The position numbers were made by a program, and so were the translations under genes. Source: Anaerolineales bacterium UBA1136 (GTDB lineage Bacteria > Chloroflexota > Anaerolineae > Anaerolineales > UBA11657). Taken from it: DNA of 5,018 nt. The stretch is from contig DCAJ01000075.1 of NCBI GenBank assembly GCA_002311455.1, positions 9,297 through 14,314 of the forward strand, given 5' to 3'. The notes under the pieces were generated by a model that was not told the origin of the DNA, did no database searches, and saw only the letters and a program-made list of their open reading frames with translations. Shown here piece by piece: positions 1 through 5,018 of this stretch. The stretch's first letter is position 1. The number at the start of each line of letters is the position of its first letter.

Positions 1-3
1 CCA

Positions 4-270
4 CTAGCCTATTGGAATTGGGCCCAAACAGGACACACTAGCACTAGTTCCCGAAGCCCCTTTTGCTAGCTGAGCAAAAGCTGTAGGTGGTTCGCCCTCA
101 GGACACCAAACAACAGTTGTTGCTAAGTCAAGCACACCAACAGCCCTGGCAACTATTTGCTTGACTCCCTGAGCCCCTTGGGTGTGGAGCTTCTCGCTGT
201 CTAAATAAGCTGCGCTTTCGGCCATTCGACGTATCGGTGCTAGGTCGGTCCACTTCGCCCGCCTTATCAC
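4..270 (-). CDS. Short GNAT-like protein, possibly truncated acetyltransferase (third gene of pdxST operon)
   Basis: An 88-residue ORF starting at GTG (268-270). It is preceded on the minus strand by a purine-rich ribosome site, GGAAGGTGG, a few bases upstream, and begins 19 nt after the pdxT stop, so it is probably co-transcribed with pdxST. The start (IRRAKWTDLAPIRRMAE, residues 2-18) resembles the first strand and helix of GNAT N-acetyltransferases. The stretch around residues 53-70 (VVWCPEGEPPTAFAQLAK) could be the second and third strands. The acetyl-CoA pyrophosphate-binding motif (Q/RxxGxG/A) is absent because the frame ends in TAG at 4-6, well short of the 140 or more residues usual for the fold. 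This could be a gene broken by a nonsense mutation or frameshift, or a genuine short protein. Only the N-terminal resemblance supports GNAT, and the substrate is unknown. The sequence beyond the window edge would show whether homology continues. Confidence 0.5.
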   Translation of the reverse strand: MIRRAKWTDLAPIRRMAESAAYLDSEKLHTQGAQGVKQIVARAVGVLDLATTVVWCPEGEPPTAFAQLAKGASGTSASVSCLGPIPIG

Positions 271-289
271 TAGCCACCTTCCGTCAATT

Positions 290-907
290 TCACAAAGCAG
301 TCCTCTTGGCAGACATATCCAAGAAATATTCGTGGAATCGATAGTCGTCGGTTAGTTCTGGGTGAAACACAGTGGCCAAAAGATTTCTCTCACGGGCAGC
401 CACCACCTCTCCTGTCGCAAGTCTGCCCACAACATCCACCAAAGGCCCGACCTCAGTGATAGCTGGCGCCCTTATAAACACTCCTAAAAACTTGCTTGTG
501 CCTACTCCATCATGAATGTTCTCGCTGCCAGGTGACGACGGAAATGCTGCATCGACATCAGCCTCGAAACTGTCAACTTGACGCCCAAAGGCATTGCGCT
601 CAACCACAATGTCTATCAGCCCTAACACCGGCTGGCCATTGTCAGAGGTTTTTGACATAAAAATAGCTCCTGCACAGGTGCCCCACACAGGTCTATTGTC
701 GCAAGCAAAATCCCTAAGAGGATCAATAAACCCATAATCGCTTGCAAGATTCCCAATTGTTGTGGATTCCCCGCCGGGTATGATAAGACTGTCTAGTCCT
801 TCAAGTTGGTGCGGCAACCTGACTTCACGACAACTCACTCCTAAGCTGCAAAGAGTTGTTTTGTGCTCACGAAACCCCCCCTGGAGAGCAAGTACACCTG
901 CTTCCAT
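290..907 (-). CDS. pdxT: Pyridoxal 5'-phosphate synthase glutaminase subunit PdxT
   Basis: A 205-residue class I glutamine amidotransferase. It hydrolyses glutamine and channels ammonia to PdxS in the cytoplasmic PLP synthase complex (DXP-independent vitamin B6 pathway). The N-terminus GVLALQGGFREH (4-15) is typical of PdxT. PGGESTTIG (44-52) is the oxyanion/substrate loop. WGTCAGAI (75-82) carries the nucleophile Cys78. ERNAFGRQ (103-110) and FIRAP (144-148) are family motifs, and FHPELTDD (181-188) supplies His182 and Glu184 of the triad. The length is slightly above the usual 190-200. ATG at 905-907 is chosen because the conserved N-terminus starts right after it. It lies 14 nt after the pdxS stop. 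No good Shine-Dalgarno sequence precedes it (the bases are pyrimidine-rich), so translation may be coupled to pdxS. Identification is firm. Confidence 0.96.
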   Translation of the reverse strand: MEAGVLALQGGFREHKTTLCSLGVSCREVRLPHQLEGLDSLIIPGGESTTIGNLASDYGFIDPLRDFACDNRPVWGTCAGAIFMSKTSDNGQPVLGLIDIVVERNAFGRQVDSFEADVDAAFPSSPGSENIHDGVGTSKFLGVFIRAPAITEVGPLVDVVGRLATGEVVAARERNLLATVFHPELTDDYRFHEYFLDMSAKRTAL

Positions 908-921
908 GCCGCAGAGAGGTG

Positions 922-1809
922 TTACCAGCCCCTGCCAGCGAACAGCTCTGTGGCGGGTATATCTTGGACCTGTCGGCCAACCATTGGTTCGCCTAAACCT
1001 TCGCTCACTTTTGCAATAATATCTGGGTTGTTGTAGTGTGTGGTAGCCTCTACAATAGCTTTTGCTCTGGTTGCGGGATCACCCGACTTGAATATGCCAG
1101 AACCCACAAAAACCCCATCTACGCCTATTTGCATCATCAAGGCCGCGTCCGCTGGAGTAGCCAAGCCCCCTGCGGCAAAGTTTACGACAGGCAAACGCCC
1201 GGTCTCATGCGTACTAACAACTAGGTCGTAAGGCGCCCTTATCTCTTTTGAGTAACTCATAAGCTCTTCTGAAGGTGTTTCTCGTAACCGGCGTATATCT
1301 CCTAACACAGAGCGGGCGTGTCTTACCGCCTCCACAACATCTCCTGTACCAGCCTCTCCTTTTGTTCGTATCATAGCCGCGCCCTCTCCGATACGCCTGA
1401 GCGCCTCGCCTAGGTTACGGCATCCACAAACAAACGGGACTGTAAACGCGTGTTTGTCAATGTGATGCTCCTCGTCCGCAGGCGTAAGAACCTCTGACTC
1501 GTCAATATAGTCAACACCTAAGGCCTGCAACACCTGCGCTTCAACAAAGTGTCCTATTCTACACTTAGCCATCACAGGAATTGTTACTGACTGCATAATT
1601 TCCTTGATCATCCCGGGGTCAGAACTACGAGCCACCCCACCGTCAACACGGATATCAGCCGGCACCCTCTCTAGAGCCATCACAGCACAAGCACCAGCCT
1701 TTTCTGCGATTACAGCCTGCTCAGGCGTAACAACATCCATAATAACTCCGCCTTTGAGCATTTCCGCGAAACCATGTTTTACGGTATCAGTTCCTGTGTT
1801 TTTGTCCAT
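922..1809 (-). CDS. pdxS: Pyridoxal 5'-phosphate synthase lyase subunit PdxS
   Basis: A 295-residue TIM-barrel synthase that makes PLP from ribose 5-phosphate, glyceraldehyde 3-phosphate and ammonia supplied by PdxT. It normally forms a cytoplasmic dodecamer decorated with PdxT. Visible motifs are KGGVIMDVVTPEQA (19-32, with Asp25), VMALERVPADIR (43-54), MAKCRIGHFVEAQ (80-92, with Lys82, equivalent to the R5P-binding Lys81 of Bacillus), RTKGEAGTG (148-156, with the second imine-forming Lys150) and FAAGGLATPADAALMMQ (211-227). The frame is open upstream to an ATG at 1849-1851. ATG at 1807-1809 is preferred because AAAGGAGG lies 6 nt upstream and it gives the normal family length. A possible -10 (TATATT, minus strand, 1835-1840) lies upstream but without a convincing -35. 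First gene of the pdxS-pdxT-GNAT-like operon, divergent from gdh. Confidence 0.97.
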   Translation of the reverse strand: MDKNTGTDTVKHGFAEMLKGGVIMDVVTPEQAVIAEKAGACAVMALERVPADIRVDGGVARSSDPGMIKEIMQSVTIPVMAKCRIGHFVEAQVLQALGVDYIDESEVLTPADEEHHIDKHAFTVPFVCGCRNLGEALRRIGEGAAMIRTKGEAGTGDVVEAVRHARSVLGDIRRLRETPSEELMSYSKEIRAPYDLVVSTHETGRLPVVNFAAGGLATPADAALMMQIGVDGVFVGSGIFKSGDPATRAKAIVEATTHYNNPDIIAKVSEGLGEPMVGRQVQDIPATELFAGRGW

Positions 1810-1815
1810 GCATCG

Positions 1816-1823
1816 CCTCCTTT
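1816..1823 (-). promoter_or_regulatory. Ribosome binding site of pdxS
   Basis: On the minus strand AAAGGAGG sits 6 nt before ATG at 1807-1809. It is close to the ideal anti-16S pairing. It decides the pdxS start over the in-frame ATG 42 nt further upstream, which would put this site inside the coding sequence. Confidence 0.85.
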
Positions 1824-1852
1824 CCCAAATAACTAATATACCTTGTGACAAA

Positions 1853-1939
1853 TTGCTCTATTGTGCTTGTAGCAATTTTACCACGAAGAGCTAACGCGCG
1901 ACGATTGATTTAGGGCTCAGGCCGCATTTCATATGAAAT
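1853..1939 (+). repeat. Diverged repeat block A with variant parS-like palindrome
   Basis: The sequence from 1853 to about 1917 aligns without gaps to 2003-2067 (offset 150), with 48 of 65 positions identical by hand count. Shared runs include TTGCTCT, CCACGAAGA and TTTAGGGCT. Many of the differences are transitions. The alignment then needs a 3-nt shift to superimpose the palindrome ATTTCATATGAAAT (1926-1939) of this block on the parS palindrome of block B. No coding potential is evident; it is part of the roughly 470-bp gene-free region between pdxS and gdh. Confidence 0.65.
1926..1939. other. 14-bp perfect palindrome, parS-like variant
   Basis: ATTTCATATGAAAT is a perfect palindrome. It matches the inner 14 bp of parS (GTTTCACGTGAAAC) at 10 positions, and the four differences are symmetric transitions (outer G/C to A/T and central CG to TA). 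It also shares the outer ATTTC...GAAAT half-sites with the Noc-binding site of Bacillus (ATTTCCCGGGAAAT, recalled from the literature). Whether ParB, a Noc-like paralogue or nothing binds it cannot be told from sequence. It could be a decayed parS. Confidence 0.45.
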
Positions 1940-2002
1940 ACTAACACTTGTGCCCCTGGTGCACACTGATACGTGCAAAACAGTTAAAGTATGTGGTATT
2001 AG

Positions 2003-2093
2003 TTGCTCTGTTATGTTTGTGGTAAATTTGCCACGAAGATCTAGTGTGTGCTGGTTTCTTTAGGGCTTTCGGTGTTTTGTTTCACGTGAAACA
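2003..2093 (+). repeat. Diverged repeat block B, ends in parS
   Basis: Partner of the block at 1853-1939, about 74% identical over the first 65 bp. It carries the first perfect parS palindrome at its right end, where block A has the variant palindrome. This suggests an old tandem duplication of a unit of about 150 bp that includes a ParB-type site. It lies upstream of gdh on the plus strand and encodes no recognisable protein. Confidence 0.65.
2078..2093. other. parS chromosome-partition site, copy 1
   Basis: TGTTTCACGTGAAACA is a perfect 16-bp palindrome identical to the canonical parS consensus bound by ParB/Spo0J in most bacterial phyla. ParB-CTP clamps load here and spread along flanking DNA to recruit ParA and SMC. 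The site forms the left part of a 24-bp direct repeat (2078-2101). Chromosomal parS sites cluster near oriC, so the origin may be close, but no parAB, dnaA or DnaA boxes are recognisable in this window. Confidence 0.9.
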
Positions 2094-2114
2094 GTGCTGT
2101 GAGCCATACATAGG

Positions 2115-2130
2115 TGTTTCACGTGAAACA
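2115..2130. other. parS chromosome-partition site, copy 2
   Basis: Second perfect copy of TGTTTCACGTGAAACA, 37 bp right of the first and about 150 bp upstream of the gdh start. A perfect 16-mer match twice within 53 bp is far beyond chance and strongly supports a functional ParB loading site. Confidence 0.9.
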
Positions 2131-2181
2131 GTGCTGTGTTTAGGACCAAGCGCACACAACGACTAATTTGTTCTGTGATGA

Positions 2182-2210
2182 TTGCGTTTGTTTTGCTGGA
2201 CAAGTATAAT
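2182..2210 (+). promoter_or_regulatory. Probable gdh promoter
   Basis: TTGCGT (2182-2187), a 17-bp spacer and a perfect TATAAT (2205-2210) form a sigma70-type promoter giving a start near 2217 and a leader of about 64 nt before gdh. A second overlapping set, TTGCTG (2193-2198), 17 bp, TATACT (2216-2221), is also present. Because it lies in the inverted repeat, the same set occurs on the minus strand (-35 at 2226-2231, -10 at 2203-2208). Confidence 0.55.
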
Positions 2211-2233
2211 CTTAGTATACTTATCCAGCAAAA
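2191..2233. promoter_or_regulatory. Operator-like inverted repeat over the gdh promoter
   Basis: Arms 2191-2208 and 2216-2233 are inverted copies matching at 17 of 18 positions (left arm TTTTGCTGGACAAGTATA), separated by the 7-nt spacer ATCTTAG. The palindrome spans the promoter -10 region, which is where repressor operators usually sit. A terminator is less likely because the stem is AT-rich and neither flank has a proper U-tract in the transcript. The binding protein is unknown. Regulation of glutamate catabolism or ammonium assimilation would fit the downstream gene. Confidence 0.55.
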
Positions 2234-2263
2234 TTGTAAAACACTGGTTGAGTAACATAAAGC

Positions 2264-2280
2264 GCCTCGGAGGCCTAGCT
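2264..2280 (+). promoter_or_regulatory. Ribosome binding site of gdh, in a small hairpin
   Basis: GGAGG (2269-2273) lies 7 nt before ATG at 2281 and fixes the start there rather than at the in-frame TTG at 2182, which would place the promoter inside the gene. The site is part of GCCTCGGAGGC, an inverted repeat with a 4-bp stem. It might fold weakly over the ribosome site. Confidence 0.7.
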
Positions 2281-3534
2281 ATGGGCACGGAACACAACAT
2301 TTTTTCTATAGTGCAGCAACAGCTAGACGAAGCTGCTGCCATACTAGAGCTTGATCATGCCACGCACCAGATGCTGCGCCAGCCGCAGCGTGAGCTACAT
2401 GTGTCGTTGCCTGTGCGTATGGATGACGGGTCCACCAAGGTGTTCAGCGGATATCGTGTTCAGTACAACGACGCCCGCGGTCCCGCCAAAGGTGGTTTGC
2501 GCTTCCACCCTGATGAAACAATAGACACGGTGCGCGCTCTAGCCGCCTGGATGACGTGGAAAACAGCTGTTGTGAATGTACCGCTGGGTGGAGGCAAGGG
2601 AGGAGTTGTTTGCAGCCCGAAAGAGCTCTCTCCTGCTGAGCTTGAGCGTCTAAGTCGGGCTTATGTGCGCCAAGTTGGTAGAATAATAGGCCCCAGCAAG
2701 GATGTGCCTGCTCCTGATGTGTACACCAACCCACAGGTTATGGCTTGGATGATGGATGAGCTCTCCGCAATGCGTGGCTACAACGAGTTTGGCGCTATCA
2801 CCGGCAAACCAATCCCTATTGGAGGGTCTGCTGGCCGGAGCGATGCTACCGCTCGGGGAGGTATGTATACCGTAAGAGAGGCCGCCTCAGTTTTAGGTAT
2901 AAGCCTTGCCGGAGGCACCGCTGCTATACAGGGGTATGGAAACGCCGGGAGCTTCGCGCACAAGCTTGCAGAAGAGCTTCTGGGGCTGCGTGTTGTGGCT
3001 GTGTCTGACTCGAGCGGGGGTGTTTTCTCGGACAAAGGCATCGGTGTTGAAAGCGCCTCAGAACACAAACAAACCTTCGGGTCTGTTGCGGGACTACCAA
3101 ACACGAGCCCGATCACCAACGAGTCGCTATTAGAGCTAGATGTTGATGTTTTGATCCCAGCTGCATTAGAAAGCGTTATTACCTCCTCTAACGCTGGGTC
3201 GATCAAGGCGTCCATTGTGGCCGAACTGGCTAACGGGCCCACAACGCCGAGCGCGGACAAAATATTACACGACAAGGGTACCTACCTGATACCTGATCTC
3301 CTCTGCAACGCAGGCGGTGTCACGGTTTCTTACTTTGAGATGGTGCAAAATTCCTACGGCTACTATTGGTCGGAGGACATGGTGCACGAGCGCCTTGACG
3401 CAAAAATAACCGATGCATTCCATCAGGTACATAACGCGTCTAAAGAGTATGGGGTCAACCATCGCGTAGCGGCTTATTTGGTGTCTGTTTCCCGAGTAGC
3501 AGAGGCTATGCGCCTGCGGGGATGGGTTTCGTAG
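2281..3534 (+). CDS. gdhA: NAD(P)-dependent glutamate dehydrogenase
   Basis: A 417-residue protein that interconverts glutamate with 2-oxoglutarate and ammonium, linking nitrogen and carbon metabolism in the cytoplasm. Its length fits the small hexameric GDH group (about 410-425, as Bacillus RocG/GudB). The N-terminal substrate domain has GPAKGGLRFHP (67-77, with Lys70), WMTWK (90-94, with Lys94), GGGKGG (103-108, with catalytic Lys106) and PAPDVYTN (143-150, with Asp146). TGKPIPIGGSAGR (174-186) leads into the Rossmann domain, with the dinucleotide motif GYGNAG (218-223) and VSDSSGG (241-247) after the next strand. ANGPTTPSAD (317-326) and NAGGVTVSYFEMVQN (343-357) are further family signatures. 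Cofactor preference cannot be set confidently. No truncation or frameshift is seen. It is transcribed alone, divergent from pdxS and convergent with the molybdoenzyme gene. gdhA is a generic symbol; gudB or rocG might be used elsewhere. Confidence 0.95.
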   Translation: MGTEHNIFSIVQQQLDEAAAILELDHATHQMLRQPQRELHVSLPVRMDDGSTKVFSGYRVQYNDARGPAKGGLRFHPDETIDTVRALAAWMTWKTAVVNVPLGGGKGGVVCSPKELSPAELERLSRAYVRQVGRIIGPSKDVPAPDVYTNPQVMAWMMDELSAMRGYNEFGAITGKPIPIGGSAGRSDATARGGMYTVREAASVLGISLAGGTAAIQGYGNAGSFAHKLAEELLGLRVVAVSDSSGGVFSDKGIGVESASEHKQTFGSVAGLPNTSPITNESLLELDVDVLIPAALESVITSSNAGSIKASIVAELANGPTTPSADKILHDKGTYLIPDLLCNAGGVTVSYFEMVQNSYGYYWSEDMVHERLDAKITDAFHQVHNASKEYGVNHRVAAYLVSVSRVAEAMRLRGWVS

Positions 3535-3539
3535 GGAAC

Positions 3540-3571
3540 CAGACACAAACTGCCTAACTACTCTGTGTCTG
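3540..3571. terminator. Possible hairpin between convergent genes
   Basis: CAGACACA (3540-3547) and TGTGTCTG (3564-3571) are perfect 8-bp inverted repeats with a 16-nt loop, placed across the junction of the two convergent genes and overlapping the last codons of the minus-strand gene. Neither strand has a U-tract after the stem, so this would be an imperfect terminator at best. The position is its main support. Confidence 0.3.
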
Positions 3572-4193
3572 AAAAGCGCTCCTCCTGCCATACGTTGCCC
3601 CTGTTATGATATCCTGCTCTCTCCCAGAATCCAGGCTTGTCTGCTGCTAGAAACTCTAGTCCTCTAAGCCACTTGCCTCCCTTCCAAAGGTATACGTCGT
3701 CAAGGTCTGCTCTTCCCGGTATTGCTCCGCACACTCCTCTAACCGGATATCCATGCTCCGGAGCCAGCGGAACTCCCTCGAAGTGGGTTGCGAGCAGAAA
3801 GTTTTCACCCATTGCTGTTTTAATAGGAAGATTTGTTGTGTATTCCTGCTCACAGTGCTGCACAACCACAGAAGCGCTAGGCTTTGGTCTTACAAATCCT
3901 CTGTTAACAAGTGCTCTAAGACTCACTCCTCCCCAAAGTGTGTCGGTCTTGCTCCAGGCTGTAACACAGTGTATATCCATGGTGATTTCGGTTTGCGGGA
4001 GCGCGCAAAACTCCTCCCAGCTAAAACACACCTCTTCCTCTACGTCTCCAAACACTCTAAAGCCCCAGTTGTCTTTGTCAAACCCTGGGACAGCTCCATA
4101 GTGTAACACTGGAAACCTAAGGGTTAGCGACTGTCCCTGAGGAAGCCGACCTGCTTCTTTCGTTTTTTTCTCAGCGGCTAGTCTGTCGTTCAT
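3558..4193 (-). CDS. Sulfite-oxidase-fold molybdopterin-dependent oxidoreductase (YuiH-like)
   Basis: A 211-residue protein of the sulfite oxidase / oxidoreductase molybdopterin-binding family, expected to hold Mo-molybdopterin and do oxygen-atom-transfer redox chemistry; the substrate is unknown. Visible are GRLPQGQSLTLRFPVLHYG (15-33), typical of the short YuiH-type subgroup, MDIHCVTAWSK (72-82) with the Mo-ligating Cys76, GVPLAPEHGYPVR (140-152), LWKGGKWLRGLEF (169-181) and PGFWERAGYHNRGNVW (187-202). There is no signal peptide or Tat motif, no haem domain and no C-terminal dimerisation domain, so it is probably cytoplasmic and needs an unseen electron partner. The frame extends to ATG at 4251-4253 (231 aa). 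The shorter start at 4191-4193 is preferred because family similarity begins just after it and a TATAAT and a GGAGAGAG site lie between the two. About nine residues appear extra between Arg152 and Trp170. It is convergent with gdh and divergent from the hydrolase gene. Confidence 0.87.
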   Translation of the reverse strand: MNDRLAAEKKTKEAGRLPQGQSLTLRFPVLHYGAVPGFDKDNWGFRVFGDVEEEVCFSWEEFCALPQTEITMDIHCVTAWSKTDTLWGGVSLRALVNRGFVRPKPSASVVVQHCEQEYTTNLPIKTAMGENFLLATHFEGVPLAPEHGYPVRGVCGAIPGRADLDDVYLWKGGKWLRGLEFLAADKPGFWERAGYHNRGNVWQEERFSDTE

Positions 4194-4227
4194 GTTTTTG
4201 GGCCGACTCTCTCCTTCTATAGTAGCG

Positions 4228-4233
4228 ATTATA
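4228..4233 (-). promoter_or_regulatory. Possible -10 element of the molybdoenzyme gene
   Basis: A perfect TATAAT on the minus strand would start transcription near 4221, followed by GGAGAGAG about 13 nt ahead of the ATG at 4191-4193. The -35 at 17 bp (AACGTG) is poor, so this could be chance in an AT-rich stretch. It favours the shorter reading of the gene. Confidence 0.4.
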
Positions 4234-4261
4234 ACATTGCTATTGTAACGCACGTTTATAG

Positions 4262-4290
4262 TTGACTGTTCTGTTTCACATGCTTATACT
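4262..4290 (+). promoter_or_regulatory. Sigma70-type promoter of the UPF0173 hydrolase gene
   Basis: TTGACT (4262-4267), a 17-bp spacer and TATACT (4285-4290) each differ by one base from consensus. Predicted start is near 4297, about 30 nt before ATG at 4328. The ribosome site GGAAGGGA (4312-4319) lies 8 nt before the start codon. Confidence 0.7.
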
Positions 4291-4327
4291 TTAGATTAAC
4301 AAAAAAGCAATGGAAGGGAAATAATCA

Positions 4328-5011
4328 ATGTCTGTTTACCTTACATACTATGGTCACTCAGCCTTGTCAATAAAATTCGGTGAAACAAATGTTCTAATAG
4401 ACCCGTTTCTTGTGGACAACCCTTTGGCCGATGTTGATCACAACAATTTGGAGGCTGACTATATCTTAGTATCACATGGTCATGAAGATCATGTGGGAGA
4501 CACAATAGCTATAGCAAAAAGGACAGGGGCTACTGTGGTTGCTAACTTTGAAATAGCCAACTGGTTTGCTTTACAAGGGCTTGAAAACGTACATCCCCAG
4601 CATATTGGAGGCGGTTTTCTTCATTCTTTCGGCTATGTAAAAATGACCCAGGCACTCCATGGATCTGCTTTGCCCGATGGTTCTTACGGCGGAAATCCAT
4701 GTGGTTTTTTGATAACTACCAGTGACACAACCTTATATCTTGCCTGCGACACTGGTCTTTTTGGAGACATGAAGCTTATAGGAGACGAAGGGGTCGACGC
4801 TGCTGTCTTACCGATAGGAGACAATTTTACTATGGGACCAAAAGATGCTTTGCGCGCCGTCCAAATGATAAGCCCCACAATTGCTATTCCTGTTCACTAC
4901 AACACCTGGCCTCTGATAGAACAAGACGCACTAACATGGAAACAAGCCGTGGAAAGCAACACCTCAACCAAAGTGTGTATATTAAATTCAGGTGATACAG
5001 TTTCAATATGA
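4328..5011 (+). CDS. UPF0173 family metal-dependent hydrolase (metallo-beta-lactamase fold)
   Basis: A 227-residue protein of the UPF0173 (YtkL-type) group, the usual length of that family. The N-terminus VYLTYYGHSALSI (3-15) with His10, followed by LIDPFL (23-28), is characteristic. SHGHEDHVGD (49-58) is the metal-binding HxHxDH motif with His50, His52, Asp54 and His55. Further metal ligands expected of the fold are His111 (in ALHGSALPDG), Asp141 (LACDTGLFGD) and His190 (PVHYNTWP). A di-metal hydrolase acting in the cytoplasm is predicted. The physiological substrate of this family is not established. It has its own strong promoter, diverges from the molybdoenzyme gene and ends 7 nt before the window edge. 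Its codons look somewhat more AT-rich than those of gdh by eye. Confidence 0.93.
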   Translation: MSVYLTYYGHSALSIKFGETNVLIDPFLVDNPLADVDHNNLEADYILVSHGHEDHVGDTIAIAKRTGATVVANFEIANWFALQGLENVHPQHIGGGFLHSFGYVKMTQALHGSALPDGSYGGNPCGFLITTSDTTLYLACDTGLFGDMKLIGDEGVDAAVLPIGDNFTMGPKDALRAVQMISPTIAIPVHYNTWPLIEQDALTWKQAVESNTSTKVCILNSGDTVSI

Positions 5012-5018
5012 AACTTGT

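Larger units (their letters stand above)
2078..2138 (+). repeat. 24-bp direct repeat pair containing parS
   Basis: The parS palindrome plus the following GTGCTGTG occurs twice exactly, at 2078-2101 and 2115-2138, with a 13-bp separation (37 bp start to start, about 3.5 helical turns). The identity extends 8 bp beyond the palindrome on one side only, so the pair probably arose by local duplication. Confidence 0.9.

Noticed and set aside
1810..1851. Upstream ATG of pdxS adding 14 residues
   Set aside because: The extension includes the perfect ribosome site of the downstream ATG and lies outside the conserved PdxS length.
1604..1894. Plus-strand 96-codon ORF opposite the pdxS start region
   Set aside because: It is antisense to conserved PdxS codons, is rich in Ser/Thr/Ile as typical of shadows, and has no supporting ribosome site or homology.
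2078..2138. parS pair as a CRISPR-like or transposon repeat
   Set aside because: There are only two units with a 13-bp gap and a palindrome identical to parS. No further units, transposase or target-site duplication is visible.
2191..2233. Inverted repeat as an intrinsic terminator
   Set aside because: The stem is AT-rich and not followed by a U-tract in either transcript, and it overlaps promoter elements just before gdh.
2182..2280. N-terminal extension of gdh from a TTG start (33 extra codons)
   Set aside because: It would overlap the promoter and the inverted repeat. The extra residues do not resemble GDH, while ATG at 2281 has a well-spaced GGAGG and starts a normal-length protein.
2444..3275. 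Minus-strand ORFs inside gdh
   Set aside because: They are antisense shadows of a gene with full family motifs and show no recognisable domain or proper start signals.
3637..4106. Plus-strand ORFs opposite the molybdoenzyme gene
   Set aside because: The minus-strand frame carries the molybdopterin motifs throughout; the opposite frames are low-complexity shadows.

Overview
This 5-kb window is bacterial chromosome of moderate GC. It holds six protein genes and one unusually structured intergenic region. The gene content (ribose-5-phosphate-dependent vitamin B6 synthase, a hexameric-type glutamate dehydrogenase, a signal-peptide-less sulfite-oxidase-fold molybdoenzyme and a UPF0173 metallo-hydrolase) and the style of the proteins suggest a Chloroflexota (Dehalococcoidia-like) or possibly actinobacterial lineage. 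That placement is inference from recall, not from a search.

Left part (1-1809, minus strand): an operon reads leftwards as pdxS, pdxT, then a short GTG-started ORF with an acetyltransferase-like (GNAT) N-terminus. Gaps are 14 and 19 nt. PdxS and PdxT together form PLP synthase: PdxT hydrolyses glutamine and passes ammonia to PdxS, which builds pyridoxal 5'-phosphate from ribose 5-phosphate and glyceraldehyde 3-phosphate. All key residues are present in both. The third ORF stops after 88 codons, much shorter than a full GNAT domain, so it may be truncated.

Middle (1810-2280): about 470 bp without a convincing gene separates the divergent pdxS and glutamate dehydrogenase genes. It contains two perfect 16-bp palindromes identical to the canonical bacterial chromosome-partition site parS (TGTTTCACGTGAAACA), 37 bp apart and inside a 24-bp direct repeat. 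About 150 bp to the left is a diverged copy of the sequence preceding the first parS. At the equivalent place it carries a related 14-bp palindrome with a changed core (ATTTCATATGAAAT). Nearer the gdh gene lies an 18-bp-arm inverted repeat that overlaps good sigma70-type promoter elements and looks like an operator. This is the most interesting part of the window. It suggests a ParB loading site, hence possible proximity to the replication origin, although no parA/parB is visible here.

Right part (2281-5011): gdh (plus strand, 417 aa) converges, with a 23-nt gap, on a molybdopterin-dependent sulfite-oxidase-like gene (minus strand). That gene in turn diverges from a UPF0173 metal-dependent hydrolase gene (plus strand) that has a near-consensus promoter. 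None of these three genes is obviously functionally linked to the others.

I see no tRNA, rRNA, CRISPR array or insertion sequence. No wholly novel system is evident; the noteworthy signals are the parS cluster with its variant, and the gdh operator-like palindrome.
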